Shown piece by piece: positions 17,922 through 27,216 of a stretch of DNA of 64,000 bases. The notes below the pieces were generated by a model that was not told where the DNA came from, made no database searches, and worked only from the letters and a program-made list of their open reading frames with translations. The DNA is from Bacteroidales bacterium (GTDB lineage: Bacteria > Bacteroidota > Bacteroidia > Bacteroidales > Lentimicrobiaceae): positions 1 to 64,000 of the forward strand of contig JADIZB010000019.1 in the NCBI GenBank assembly GCA_016705005.1. Reading direction: 5' to 3'. The translations under genes were made by a program, and so were the position numbers. Within the stretch, counting starts at the first letter, position 1. Each line of letters begins with the position of its first letter.

Positions 17922-17952
17922 TTGATCCGGGCAACTTTATATTGTATCTTTG
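17922..17952 (+). promoter_or_regulatory. Bacteroidota-type promoter before uspA
   Basis: TTG at 17922-17924, a 20-base spacer, then TATCTTTG (17945-17952), matching the TTTG-N19-TANNTTTG consensus. It ends 22 bp before the uspA start codon. Confidence 0.6.
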
Positions 17953-17974
17953 TGACTATGAAATTTTTTCTGAA

Positions 17975-18409
17975 ATGAGAAAGATACTCGTTCCTGTCGA
18001 TTTTTCAGACCTGTCGACCGATGTCCTGGAGAAAGCGGGTGAACTTGCAAAGGTCTTTAACAGCGAGATTTACATTTTACACATCTCTGCGCCCCAGGCT
18101 TTCCTTACGGAAGATGCATCCAGCCTGCCAAACATCCACAATCCCGATATTGAGGAGATGATCCAGGAAGACCACGATCTGAAAGCGATGGTGCACTATC
18201 TGCTTGAAAGAGGTGTCAATGCACGGTCAGGACTGATTCACGGACCGGTTGTCAGCACGATCCTCCGTGAAGCTGAAAAGTTTGGCGCCGATCTGATCAT
18301 CGTCGGGACACAAAACCACGGTTTTCTTTACCGGGCTTTTATCGGCAGTGTGAGTGAAGGGGTACTGAGAAACAGCCCCTGCCCGGTGATGATCGTTCCG
18401 TTAAGATAG
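17975..18409 (+). CDS. Universal stress protein (UspA family)
   Basis: A 144-residue single Usp domain. The N-terminal strand MRKILVPVDFSD carries the conserved Asp near the nucleotide. The C-terminal loop GTQNHGFLYRAFIGSVSEGVLR ends with CPVMIVPLR. The ATP-binding pattern GxxG-x9-G(S/T) keeps the first Gly and the GS but has Asn at the second Gly, so nucleotide binding may be altered. The start is the ATG at 17975 behind the promoter candidate; a longer upstream frame overlaps the previous gene and is not coding. It converges with ygiQ and the last 82 bp overlap its 3' end. Confidence 0.9.
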   Translation: MRKILVPVDFSDLSTDVLEKAGELAKVFNSEIYILHISAPQAFLTEDASSLPNIHNPDIEEMIQEDHDLKAMVHYLLERGVNARSGLIHGPVVSTILREAEKFGADLIIVGTQNHGFLYRAFIGSVSEGVLRNSPCPVMIVPLR

Positions 18410-20280
18410 ATTGGCCCGGCGAAGGTACTACTGCTTTTGCCCCTTTGGTTAAAGGCACTGATCAGGTCCCTGCGACCGATTTTTACCAGGGTATCGTTGA
18501 GCCATCGCTTGTTTTCAGGTTTGTACCAGAAGAAAAACCGCTGCTGATTTACCTTATCTTCCTTTGTTTTTGCTACATAAACCGGTTTCAGGGTATATGG
18601 ATCGGCCCCTGTATAATAGATGGCTGTTGCCAGCGTCATGGGCGTAGGGGTAAAATCCTGGACCTGCTCCAGCCTGAATCCCTGTTTCATGGTTTCACAG
18701 GCCAGCTCAGCCATATCTTCGGGGCGGCTTCCCGGATGGCTCGAGATAAAGTATGGAATCAGTTGTTGCTTTGTTCCATTCTGCCTGTTGATCTCATCAA
18801 ATCTCTTCTGAAATTCAGCAAATGTCCGGTAATGCGGCTTCCGCATAATCTGAAGCACGTGCTGTGAACTGTGCTCCGGGGCAACCTTCAGCCTGCCTGA
18901 CACATGTTTCGTTATCACCTGATGCAGGTATTCGTCCAGCCCGTTGGCTTTGCTTTCCGCCGGCGTCCTGCCGACCAGCATATCATACCGGATTCCGCTG
19001 CCGATGGTGATGCGCTTCACCCCCTGCACCAGCATTGCCTTCCTGTAAAGGGCAGTCATCGGGCGGTGATCGGTGTTCAGGTTCCGGCAGATGGTCGGGA
19101 AGATACATGAAGCGCGTTTACATTTCCTGCATTTATCGGTATCGATGCCCTGCATCCGGAACATATTGGCCGAAGGGCCGCCCATATCGGTGATGTGCCC
19201 TTTGAAATCCGGATCTGAGGCCACCTGCTTCATTTCATCCATGATTGATTTCTCAGAACGGCTCACCACAAACTTGCCCTGGTGGGCAGAAATGGCGCAA
19301 AAGGCACATCCACCAAAGCAACCCCTGTGCAGGTTGATAGAATTACGGATCATCTCAAAAGCCGGAATCTGTCCGCGTTTTAAGTATCTCGGATGGGGGT
19401 GGCGGGTATAGGGGAGATCAAAAGCTGCATCAATTTCAGCCTCCTTCATAGGCGGGTTGGGTGGATTCACCACTACCAGCCGGTCTCCGCTGGCCTCAAC
19501 CAACCGTGCGCCCTGCCAGCGGTTCGACTCCTCCTCGAACATCCGGAAATGTTTCGAAAAGGCTGTTTTATCGGCCTTACATTGTTCGTGCGATGGCAGG
19601 TACAGGGTTTCAGCACCAGGCATATCAGGCAGATTTTCGGCTGCCGGCATTGTGTATGCTGTTTGCTCCACGTCCCGTATCTGACTGATCTTTTCACCGG
19701 CCGACAATCGCCGGAGCAGGGCAATGATTCCCTTCTCCCCCATCCCGAAAACCAGCATATCGGCACCGCTCCAGGTGAGGATATCCGGCTTCAGTTCATC
19801 GCTCCAGTAATCGTAATGGGTAAGGCGGCGCATCGAAGCTTCGATCCCGCCAAGGATAACCGGTACATCGGGATATATCTTTTTCAGGATGCCTGTGTAA
19901 ACAACGGTGGCATAATCCGGTCTGAAGCCTGAAACTCCGCCCGGCGTATAGGCATCGTCGGATCGCAGGCGACGGTTGGCGGTGTAATGATTCACCATCG
20001 AATCCATACAGCCGGCGGTTACGCCAAAGAAAAGACGGGGTTTTCCCAGTTTTTTGAAGTCGCGCAGATCGTCGCGCCAGTTGGGCTGTGGCAGAATCGC
20101 CACCCTGAATCCTTCCCTTTCGATCAAACGGCCCATCACGGCATGGCCAAACGATGGATGATCCACATAGGCATCGCCCGAAACGATGATCACATCCACC
20201 CCGTCCCAGCCGCGTTTGTCGAGTTCTTCGCGCGAAACCGGAAGCCAGTTGGTAAGTGGGCGTTTTTCAGCTGCTTGCAT
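18328..20280 (-). CDS. ygiQ: YgiQ family radical SAM protein
   Basis: A 650-residue member of the YgiQ group. A B12-binding-like N-terminal region covers 30-190 (VIIVSGDAYVDHPSFG, LGGIEASMRRLTHYDYW). The radical SAM cluster motif is C321-GG-C325-F-C328, and the conserved GHITDMGGPSANM, RMQGI and QDFTPTPMT segments follow. A second Cys group, CRKCKRASCIFP, lies downstream. It binds a 4Fe-4S cluster and cleaves SAM; the physiological reaction of the family is not established. The final ~27 codons lie antisense to uspA, so the native stop may have been lost or the tail extended. TACCTTTG at 20292-20285 (minus strand) sits four bases before the ATG. Confidence 0.92.
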   Translation of the reverse strand: MQAAEKRPLTNWLPVSREELDKRGWDGVDVIIVSGDAYVDHPSFGHAVMGRLIEREGFRVAILPQPNWRDDLRDFKKLGKPRLFFGVTAGCMDSMVNHYTANRRLRSDDAYTPGGVSGFRPDYATVVYTGILKKIYPDVPVILGGIEASMRRLTHYDYWSDELKPDILTWSGADMLVFGMGEKGIIALLRRLSAGEKISQIRDVEQTAYTMPAAENLPDMPGAETLYLPSHEQCKADKTAFSKHFRMFEEESNRWQGARLVEASGDRLVVVNPPNPPMKEAEIDAAFDLPYTRHPHPRYLKRGQIPAFEMIRNSINLHRGCFGGCAFCAISAHQGKFVVSRSEKSIMDEMKQVASDPDFKGHITDMGGPSANMFRMQGIDTDKCRKCKRASCIFPTICRNLNTDHRPMTALYRKAMLVQGVKRITIGSGIRYDMLVGRTPAESKANGLDEYLHQVITKHVSGRLKVAPEHSSQHVLQIMRKPHYRTFAEFQKRFDEINRQNGTKQQLIPYFISSHPGSRPEDMAELACETMKQGFRLEQVQDFTPTPMTLATAIYYTGADPYTLKPVYVAKTKEDKVNQQRFFFWYKPENKRWLNDTLVKIGRRDLISAFNQRGKSSSTFAGPIYLNGTIITGQGLFLSTPSLTLPIKAR

Positions 20281-20466
20281 GGGGCAAAGGTAAGGGTTTA
20301 TCCTGCACAGTGCGACAGGCAGTGGGGATGGTGGGCAGGGGTTGGATTTCTAACCAGCCTGATGGCTGACAGGTTTCTAATTTCTAATGTCTAATACCTG
20401 GTTTCAAAATTGATTTTCCTATAATTTCATATTCCTTATATTCATTGCAAAATCTCTAAACCCGTT

Positions 20467-21030
20467 TCAGGACAAGGCACCCTTACGAAAGCACCCCTCA
20501 AGGTGATCGTCCACCATTCCGGCGGCCTGCATAAAGGCATAGCAGATGGTGCTTCCACAGAAGGTGAAACCCCGCTTCTTCATGTCTTTAGCCATGGCAT
20601 CTGATTCGGGACTGGTGGCCGGGATCTGTTGTAAGCCTGTCCAATGATTCACGATGGTTTTTCCTCCGGTAAACTGCCATATCCAGGCATCAAAACTCCC
20701 GAATTCTTTTTGAATACCAAGAAACAACTGAGCATTTTTGATGGTTCCCCTGATCTTGGCGCGGTTGCGGATGATGCCGGCGTCATTCAGCAGTCGATTA
20801 TAGTCATCCTCCGTATATGCAGCAATTTTTACCGCATCAAAATTATCGAAAGCCCGGCGGAATCCTTCGCGGCGATGCAGTATGGTTTTCCAGCTCAGCC
20901 CTGCCTGGAAAGCATCCAGCACCAGGAATTCAAACAGTTTGCGGTCGTCGTGAACAGGAACGCCCCATTCTTTGTCGTGGTATTCAATCATCAGCGGGTC
21001 GTTGCCCGGCCAGGTGCAGGTGGTTTCCAT
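20467..21030 (-). CDS. tag: DNA-3-methyladenine glycosylase I
   Basis: A 187-residue base-excision repair enzyme that removes 3-methyladenine from DNA. It aligns end to end with Tag: CTWPGNDPLMIEYHDKEWG at the start, FQAGLSWKTILHRREGFRRAF, then GGKTIVNHW and FCGSTICYAFMQAAGMVDDH. The zinc ligands C5, H18, H176 and C180 are all present. Full length and intact. It stands alone; repeat-rich DNA lies upstream (21031-21354). Confidence 0.95.
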   Translation of the reverse strand: METTCTWPGNDPLMIEYHDKEWGVPVHDDRKLFEFLVLDAFQAGLSWKTILHRREGFRRAFDNFDAVKIAAYTEDDYNRLLNDAGIIRNRAKIRGTIKNAQLFLGIQKEFGSFDAWIWQFTGGKTIVNHWTGLQQIPATSPESDAMAKDMKKRGFTFCGSTICYAFMQAAGMVDDHLEGCFRKGALS

Positions 21031-21354
21031 GAAACAAGTAAAAAGTAAAAAGTAAAAAGTCTAAAGTAGAGAGTAAAGCTCAAAGTTTAAAGTTTACCCG
21101 ACGTAACGAAAGTGAAGGCGGGCTCAAAGTTCAAAGTTCAAAGTTCAAAGTTGTCCGTAAACCGTAAAATTTCTCATTCGTCATTCATCTGTCACCCTGA
21201 GCACTGGTGGTCGAGCGGCGGAGGTCGAGGAGGTGGTCGAGCGAAGTCGAGACCAGTCGAGGACCATCCGCCTGCGCTACGCTCCTGCGGGGCAAGCGTC
21301 ATTCGTCATTTGTCACCCTGAGCGTCGAGACCAGTCGAAGGGCGTCATTCAAAA
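21031..21354. repeat. Repeat-rich intergenic stretch: AAAGTTC heptads and CCCTGAGC/GTCGA elements
   Basis: Between 21036 and 21150 there are AAAAAGT and CAAAGTT units, including four consecutive 7-bp TCAAAGT units near 21123-21150. From 21189 to 21345 there are two copies of a CACCCTGAGC element combined with GGTCGAG/GTCGAGACCAGTCGA repeats, a type common in bacterial intergenic DNA. The open frames here are repeat artefacts. Confidence 0.7.
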
Positions 21355-22381
21355 TTACCTTAACAGCGTTGCAATCGCACTATTATCAGGCTTTATAATT
21401 CCTTTCTCAGTTATAATTCCTGTAATAAATTCTGCAGGAGTTACATCAAAGGCCGGATTAAAGGCATCAGAACCGGGGTTGGTGACCCTGATGGTGTGCA
21501 TTTGCCCCTCCTTGTCGGGACCGGTCTGATAATTCACTTCGTCGGCGCTGCGTTCTTCTATCTCGATGCCTTCACCTGTCGGGGTTGAAAGATCGAAGGT
21601 CGAAAGTGGGGCAGCTACAAAAAACGGGATACCGAATTGCCTGGCAACAATGGCTTTTTTCAAAGGTTCCGATCTTGTTTGCGGTGTCTCCATTGGCGGC
21701 AATCCTGTCGGCCCCGGTAATAACCAGATCCACCATACCTTTCGACATCAGGTAAGCCCCTGCATTGTCGGGAACAATACTGTGGTCAATCCCTTCATTC
21801 GCCAGTTCCCAGGCTGTAAGGCGAGCTCCCTGGCTTCGCGGACGGGTTTCACCGGCATAAACGAACACTGATTTACCTCCCCGATGGGCCATATAAACCG
21901 GGGACAGTGCGCTTCCATAATCCACGAACCCGAGCCAGCCGGCATTGCAATGGGTCAGTACCCTGGCACCATCCCGGATCAGTGGTTCGCCGTATTTACC
22001 AATATTACGGGCAGCATCAATGTTATTCCGGGCAAGTCGCCGGGCTTCCTCAACAGCAGCCTGCACCGACTTCTGCCCGGCGGCATATACCTTGTCAACA
22101 GCAAAAAAGAGATCGCGTGCCGTGGGCCGGGTGGCCCTGATTCTTTCTGCAGCCATCTCAGGGTCTTCACTGGCAATATAGGCCTGGGCCATGGCAAAAC
22201 CTGCGGCTGCCCCTATGGCTCCTGCACCCCTGACGGTCATGATCCTGATCGCGTCGCAGGTATCCTCCCATGTTTTGCATTCCCTGAAGGAAAAAGAAAA
22301 TGGCAGGAGGTTCTGATCTATCATAAAGACCGATTCACCTTCCATTCTAATTGTCAGGTAGTCTGTACCGGAAACTCTCAT
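21355..22381 (-). pseudogene. mtnA: S-methyl-5-thioribose-1-phosphate isomerase, frameshifted
   Basis: Methionine-salvage isomerase (MTR-1-P to MTRu-1-P). The N-terminal frame 22381-21572 contains IMTVRGAGAIGAAAG, the catalytic-Cys segment THCNAGWL, YAGETRPRSQGARLTAWEL and the catalytic-Asp segment VITGADRIAANGDTANKIGT. The sequence then continues in another frame as KAIVARQFGIPFFVAAPLSTFD...GIEIEERSADEV to 21355. The switch is at a run of six A (minus strand, 21655-21660 on plus as T6); five would give a continuous 341-residue enzyme of normal length. Either a one-base assembly error or a recent inactivation. TATCTTTG on the minus strand (22414-22407) is a -7 box candidate. Confidence 0.88.
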
Positions 22382-22458
22382 TCTATAACAGTTATAGCTT
22401 CAGAAACAAAGATATTGGTTTTCTATGGTTTAACTTTGAGATAACCCCGTTCCGGGAT

Positions 22459-22486
22459 AAAAAAAAAGCCACCCCGGAGAGTGGCT
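22459..22486 (-). terminator. Intrinsic terminator of the barrel protein gene
   Basis: On the minus strand AGCCAC-8 nt-GTGGCT is followed by a run of T (A9 at 22459-22467 on plus). It sits 20 bp after the stop of the gene at 22506. Confidence 0.75.
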
Positions 22487-22505
22487 CAGTATTTGGAATA
22501 AAATA

Positions 22506-23066
22506 TTAGAATTTAAGAGCGACTCCCAGATTCAATAATGCTACACCATAACCAAGTTCAGCCATCGCTGCAAAATTATCTGTGAAATAATACCTTCCTC
22601 CAACAAAAAACGAGGGAGTAAAGCTATTTGCTGTGTAGCTATAGGTGCCAAATGTTGAAGGCAGATTAGTTGAATTTGAAACTATGGTATATCCTAGCAT
22701 CACACCACCATAAGTATCCAATTTATCAACTAAAGGATAATGGAAAGTACCTCTTGCACCAATAACTATGTAAGTATATTTAACATAGTATTCATCACCA
22801 AACCATGGGATTTCATCCTTTGAACCAGCAAAACCTAAATAGCCTCCAACTCCTACAGTAGCTTTGTCAAGTATGCCATCAATAATTCCAACCTCAAATG
22901 AAGCACTTATAGGAGGAATAGTAGTTTTATATCCAGAGGCTCCAAGGAAACTTCCGAAACCAAGTCCGAGGTTGAGGGCTTTATCTCCCTTTTCAAAAGT
23001 GCTCTCCTGAGCAGAAAGATTAAAAGCCAGAATGGCTGCAAAAAGAGTAATTACGACTTTTTTCAT
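22506..23066 (-). CDS. Outer membrane beta-barrel protein
   Basis: A 186-residue protein from ATG 23066 (MKKVVITLFAAILAFNLSAQ, signal peptide); the longer frame to 23231 has no plausible start. It has alternating hydrophobic strands with aromatic girdles (KYTYIVIGARGTFHYP, FTPSFFVGGRYYFTDN) and ends in the terminal strand VALLNLGVALKF, with Phe as the last residue as is usual for barrel insertion. It resembles opacity/OmpW-like 8-stranded barrels of Bacteroidota. Role unknown. A TACCTTTG box on the minus strand (23225-23218) may be its promoter, giving a long leader. Confidence 0.85.
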   Translation of the reverse strand: MKKVVITLFAAILAFNLSAQESTFEKGDKALNLGLGFGSFLGASGYKTTIPPISASFEVGIIDGILDKATVGVGGYLGFAGSKDEIPWFGDEYYVKYTYIVIGARGTFHYPLVDKLDTYGGVMLGYTIVSNSTNLPSTFGTYSYTANSFTPSFFVGGRYYFTDNFAAMAELGYGVALLNLGVALKF

Positions 23067-23442
23067 GTTGATTGCGTTTTGGTTTAACAATGTTTTTAAT
23101 CTGTTTCTCAGTTGGTTAACATCAGAATGCCGGCAATTGTTTATCAGGAACCGTCTGTACCTTAACAAAACCGCCACTTCCAGGCTGAATTTGTTGATTG
23201 AGTAGAGCCCGGAAGTACAAAGGTAGGTCAATATGCGGCAAATTGAATACGTATTCTTAGGTATTTTACCTTCAAATTATCAACCATCCATGTATTGCGG
23301 CATACCCACTGCATAAAAGAATTGTTGAAAAGATGGTCTATGTGCTGGTTTTCAACGCATTGTCTGTATTCATAACTTGGGGGTTAACTTCCTTTGATAA
23401 GGTTGAATCGCTGAACAGCATGTTATAGATGCGTTTAAACAG

Positions 23443-23468
23443 GGTCTTTTGTGGATAAACAAAAGACC
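23443..23468. repeat. Inverted repeat GGTCTTTTGT-6-ACAAAAGACC
   Basis: Perfect 10-bp arms around GGATAA, in the gap between two minus-strand genes and downstream of the gene at 23510. No T-run follows the stem in either direction, so a terminator role is doubtful. A third partial arm (GGTCTTTTTT) is at 23498-23507. Confidence 0.6.
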
Positions 23469-23509
23469 ATGAATTGCTATTCATGCTGATAAATTGGGGT
23501 CTTTTTTAA

Positions 23510-23944
23510 TCAAAACCTCACAGACAATGAGAGTGTTTGCCTGGGATCGGGTTTCAGGTTGAGTGAAAGGGCGTTCAGCTTTTTGGTATAGCTGCGCTTT
23601 TTGGCTCCTCCGATCGACCAGAGGACGATGCCCCCTGTATCCATAAACAGACCGGCATAGAAGCATAATACACCAACAACAGCTTCACCCATAGCTTCAT
23701 CGGAAGTGGCATATGGATCATAGGGATCATAATAATCCACATCCCGGTTAACGGCATCCACCATCAGACCGACACCCGCCACCGTAAAAACAGCCCCTGT
23801 GATGGTCAGCACCATCCCGGTATTTCGCATTCGTGAGTATGATTTTATTTTCCCTTTGTAAAGGTCTTCCTTGCTGATCTGAGCCGGAGCAACCATCTGA
23901 AATGCAAGCACCATGAATACTGCAATAGTCAACACTTTTTGCAT
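23510..23944 (-). CDS. Membrane protein of unknown function
   Basis: A 144-residue protein with signal-like N-terminus (1-21), an alpha-helical segment (MRNTGMVLTITGAVFTVAGVGLMV, about 40-64), an acidic Tyr/Asp/Pro loop (NRDVDYYDPYDPYATSDEA) and a second membrane helix (88-112). The basic tail KKRSYTKKLNALSLNLKPDP ends in SLSVRF. Proteins with this layout are common and unnamed in Bacteroidota. The 23945-24611 gap upstream is AT-rich; I see no gene in it. Confidence 0.75.
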   Translation of the reverse strand: MQKVLTIAVFMVLAFQMVAPAQISKEDLYKGKIKSYSRMRNTGMVLTITGAVFTVAGVGLMVDAVNRDVDYYDPYDPYATSDEAMGEAVVGVLCFYAGLFMDTGGIVLWSIGGAKKRSYTKKLNALSLNLKPDPRQTLSLSVRF

Positions 23945-24500
23945 AAAATAATAAAATTTAGGTTATCCCTACTCGTATGACTTTTCGGAAACCGCCCCCA
24001 CTGAACAGCCTGTGTGGGTCAGGATAATAAATCAGCATTATCGTTCTGAAAATTTTTAATACATAGGAATTTTAAATGAACTAACTAAAGATTCCGGAAA
24101 TCTGATCTAATGATATTAGGATTACTTATAAGTATGCACCCTCTGATAGTATGATTCGGTTAACAGGCATGCCGTAATCCCAAAAAATTATAAACCAAAA
24201 ATATGGACTTTAAAACTGAAATAAAAACTAAAAACAAAACATCAGATAAAATGTGCTACAATTTTATTTCTATTAAACAACAGCCTTTAAGAGAATATAA
24301 GAACTGGCCCGATTTACACACAGGTATATAACAACCTGTCAGATTGTTCTCCTCCGTCGCTTAAGTAAAAATCAGGCATGGAAAGTTCTTCGGATCCTTT
24401 AGCAAAACGTAAAAATTCCTGCCTGGTTTGATTCATCTTCCTTCGGAAGAAAAAAACTGCAGAATTAACCGGTGCTTATTCATTGGAATCAATAATTCAA

Positions 24501-24533
24501 AACCCGGAATGCCTTTTCAGACATTTCCGGGTT
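24501..24533 (-). terminator. Hairpin terminator after the cold-shock gene
   Basis: AACCCGGAA (24501-24509) pairs with TTCCGGGTT (24525-24533), with further pairing inside the loop. On the minus strand the stem is followed by a T-rich stretch (TTTTGAATTATT). It lies about 80 bp after the stop at 24612. Confidence 0.65.
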
Positions 24534-24611
24534 CCGTTTTCTGTTTATGAATTTAAGCAGCCAACCCATAATTGTTGATGGAGAGGGCTGTGCAACAATT
24601 AAGGGAATTCG

Positions 24612-25070
24612 TTACCGCACTACTTTTACTTCGTAGGCATTCAAACCCTTTGGTCCTTTTTCGACCTTATAGGTTACCTTGTTGTTCTCTTTGATGGGCT
24701 CGGCAAGTTCCTTAATGTGGACAAAAATACTTTCCTGGGTCTGCAGGTCCTTGATAAATCCAAATCCTTTTGAATCATTAAAAAAGCTGACAATACCGGT
24801 TCTCAGTTCTTCCACCTTATCCGCGGGGTCCTGTTTTCTTACGCCAACTTCAATGTCTTCGGCATTGATTACCGTCTTTTTTACCGTCGGATCGGGCGGT
24901 GTGGATGTGATCCGTCCGTATTCATCTACGTAGGCGATCATATCGTCAAGACTGTTCCCGTCTTTGGAACCGGAAGCCCTTTCAACTTTCTTCGCCGCTT
25001 TTTCCTTTTTCTTTTTCTGCTTTTTCTTCTCGTTTTCCTGCTTATTCCATGTTTGTTGTGATCTTGCCAT
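24612..25070 (-). CDS. Cold-shock domain protein with basic N-terminal extension
   Basis: A 152-residue nucleic-acid-binding protein. Residues 1-35 are lysine-rich (ENEKKKQKKKKEKAAKKVER), residues 36-85 form a linker, and the cold-shock domain is at about 90-152, with GIVSFFNDSKGFGFIKD (RNP1 KGFGFI) and IFVHI (RNP2). It probably binds single-stranded RNA as a chaperone. The extended form is frequent in Bacteroidota, where the lysine tract likely adds non-specific RNA binding. The region 25071-25389 upstream, likely leader and promoter, shows no other gene. Confidence 0.92.
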   Translation of the reverse strand: MARSQQTWNKQENEKKKQKKKKEKAAKKVERASGSKDGNSLDDMIAYVDEYGRITSTPPDPTVKKTVINAEDIEVGVRKQDPADKVEELRTGIVSFFNDSKGFGFIKDLQTQESIFVHIKELAEPIKENNKVTYKVEKGPKGLNAYEVKVVR

Positions 25071-25389
25071 AGTTTACCTTTTCGGGATTATCCTGCTTTA
25101 AGGAGGGTGAATAAAATAGTTCTGCAAGAATCCGCTGAAAAGCGCCGATGTGTCCGGCAAAACCCTGAGCGGCAAAGGTACAACAATAATCCGGTGTAGA
25201 ACCGATGAAAAAGTCTTATGTCTGTATTATTCAAACAAATAAAGAAAAAGACAGGTTCCGGAAATTTTTCTGACCGGTTGTACCATTCAGCAAACAGTTA
25301 ATCCCGGGGCAGGAAGCCCTGATGAAATCACTGCAGTGATGCACCGGACATATGAATCCCCTGAATCATGATCCCTGTACTTCAATTGT

Positions 25390-26775
25390 TTAATTCACCC
25401 TGTTACCGATGATATAGGCATAGGGTTCAAGGGTTATTGCATTGCCCGGTATTAAACCTGATTTATCCATGATGTTTTCCCATCTGCCTGCAGCCACCGC
25501 GGGCGGAAAATCAAATGTGACGGCTGAATTTCTGACATTCACCATCACGAGAATCTCCTCGGTACCGGCAGTCCGCGTAAAAATGCAGACGTCGGTATAG
25601 GGATAGCTCACCAGGTTTCCTCTCCGGGCAGCGTCGGAAGTGACATAGAAATCCATAAAATCCTGGTAAGCGGCCAGCATATCCGGATTCTCTGACCAGT
25701 TGACCGGAGAATTGGTGAAGAAAGGCAGGGTGCCGGCTCTTCCAACTTCCTGGCTTCCGTAAATCATCGGAACACCCCCCATATAGGTAGCGATCACCTG
25801 TGCCGCCAGCGCGCCCTTGATGCCTCCGAACAGGGTGACCGGGGTTGCGTCCCAGGCCGATTCATCATGATTGGTGGTAAACCGCAACTTATGTTTTCCG
25901 GCAGGAATGCTGTTGTATTCGCTCGTATGGGTAGTAAAAAGGCCACTGGCCGGCTGGCCTGAGAAAACGGCCTTCAGCTTTCCGTAGAAATCCCAGGCAT
26001 AATTCATCTGAAACCCGGCTGTAAAGTGGTCACTCCGGGCTCCCTCGGCCAGCATAATGATCTCCCTTCCGGGTATGGCATTCATAGAATCGATGGTCTG
26101 TTTCCAGAAGTCATAGGGCACCATATCGGCCGCATCACAACGGAAACCATCAACATTGGCGTCAAAAACCCAGTATTTCATCGCACTGATCATGGCCTTC
26201 CGCATATCTGCCGAACTGAAATTCAGATCAGCCACATCCTGCCAGTTTGTTCCTGCCGGATGAATCACCACCCCATTCTCTTTGGTATACCAAGCGGTGT
26301 ATTTCATCCATGGGTTGTCCCAGGCAGTGTGGTTGGCCACCCAATCGAGAATCACGGCCATTCCCCGCTGGTGAGCCTGGTCTGTGAGGGTCCTCAGACT
26401 GGCAAGTGTGCCGAATTCCGGGTTGACCTGACGGTAATTTTTTACACAGTAAGGTGAATTAACGGAGTTAACCGTACCTATCGGAAAAACCGGCATCAGC
26501 CAGATGACATTTACACCAAGCGATTTAATATGTTCAAGTTTATTGATTACTCCCTGAATACCAGCCGGACTGAATGCCCTGAGGTTTACCTCATACATCA
26601 CGATATCTTCTGTAGCAGGAATGTCCTGAAAAGGAGAGCCATACTGCGGCGGATCGGGCAGAATGAATTCGTTGGTGCTGACAGGGGGTTTGGTTGTCTC
26701 CTCCTTTTTGGCGCATGATGAAAGGGCCAGTAAAAAGACGAACATCCAGAAATATCTGATTCCGGAATTATTCAT
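25390..26775 (-). CDS. Alpha-amylase family (GH13) lipoprotein
   Basis: A 461-residue surface or periplasmic glycosidase. A lipobox LSSC puts lipidated Cys at residue 21. The TIM barrel begins with MYEVNLRAFSPAG. Family regions are VANH (region I, VILDWVANHT), GFRCDAAD with nucleophile D214 (II), MLAEGA with acid/base E244 (III) and TTNHDES with D304 (IV). A short C-terminal beta domain follows. All catalytic residues are present, so it should cleave alpha-glucans; exact specificity is not visible. No SusC/D genes are nearby. Confidence 0.93.
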   Translation of the reverse strand: MNNSGIRYFWMFVFLLALSSCAKKEETTKPPVSTNEFILPDPPQYGSPFQDIPATEDIVMYEVNLRAFSPAGIQGVINKLEHIKSLGVNVIWLMPVFPIGTVNSVNSPYCVKNYRQVNPEFGTLASLRTLTDQAHQRGMAVILDWVANHTAWDNPWMKYTAWYTKENGVVIHPAGTNWQDVADLNFSSADMRKAMISAMKYWVFDANVDGFRCDAADMVPYDFWKQTIDSMNAIPGREIIMLAEGARSDHFTAGFQMNYAWDFYGKLKAVFSGQPASGLFTTHTSEYNSIPAGKHKLRFTTNHDESAWDATPVTLFGGIKGALAAQVIATYMGGVPMIYGSQEVGRAGTLPFFTNSPVNWSENPDMLAAYQDFMDFYVTSDAARRGNLVSYPYTDVCIFTRTAGTEEILVMVNVRNSAVTFDFPPAVAAGRWENIMDKSGLIPGNAITLEPYAYIIGNRVN

Positions 26776-26807
26776 TGCTATTGATGAAATTAAAATTCAG
26801 TTTGAAA

Positions 26808-27113
26808 CTATTCAGCCTTATCATAAACTTCCAGCGCAACCGGCAAACAACTGGCAACGCCTTTTAATCCGCAAACGCTGAGGGTAATCAGAATGGTATC
26901 TTTGATTTCATCGCGGGTTGCCCCAAGCTTTTTCGCCATGGCCACATGGTAAAAAATGGCCGTGGTATCACCCATAGAGGCTTTGATGCCGATGTAAACC
27001 AGTTGCTTGGTCTTTGCATCGAGCCCAGTGGTAGCTTTGAGTGATTCAATCAGTCCGTCGAAGGCTTTAGAAACTTCGGGGGCTTCTTTCTGGAAAATTT
27101 CAAGTGGATTCAT
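26808..27113 (-). CDS. Carboxymuconolactone decarboxylase-like (AhpD-fold) protein
   Basis: A 101-residue helical protein with the CMD-family core: KTKQLVYIGIKASMGD, then YHVAMAKKLGATRDEIKDTI. The AhpD CxxC is absent; a lone Cys in SVCGLKGVASC is offset. The biochemical role of such small CMD proteins is usually unknown; some act in peroxide or thiol chemistry. It lies just upstream of the GH13 gene on the same strand (32-bp gap). Confidence 0.85.
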   Translation of the reverse strand: MNPLEIFQKEAPEVSKAFDGLIESLKATTGLDAKTKQLVYIGIKASMGDTTAIFYHVAMAKKLGATRDEIKDTILITLSVCGLKGVASCLPVALEVYDKAE

Positions 27114-27216
27114 AGCGAAATATTTACTTCAAAAGTAAGCAGGAAAATGATTGTTCCTTCTTTTTACAGTGCATATTCCGGTCAACCTGCACTGAATTCA
27201 GCTCATGGATAAAAAA

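Noticed and set aside
17663..17974. N-terminal extension of the universal stress protein
   Set aside because: It overlaps the previous gene out of frame; the Usp domain and promoter both place the start at 17975.
21655..21660. Programmed -1 frameshift in mtnA
   Set aside because: Joining the frames needs +1 (or -2), and the A6 run does not sit in the slippery X-XXY-YYZ phase; mtnA is not known to use recoding.
23443..23468. Rho-independent terminator
   Set aside because: The stem is perfect, but no T-run follows on either strand; kept only as an inverted repeat.
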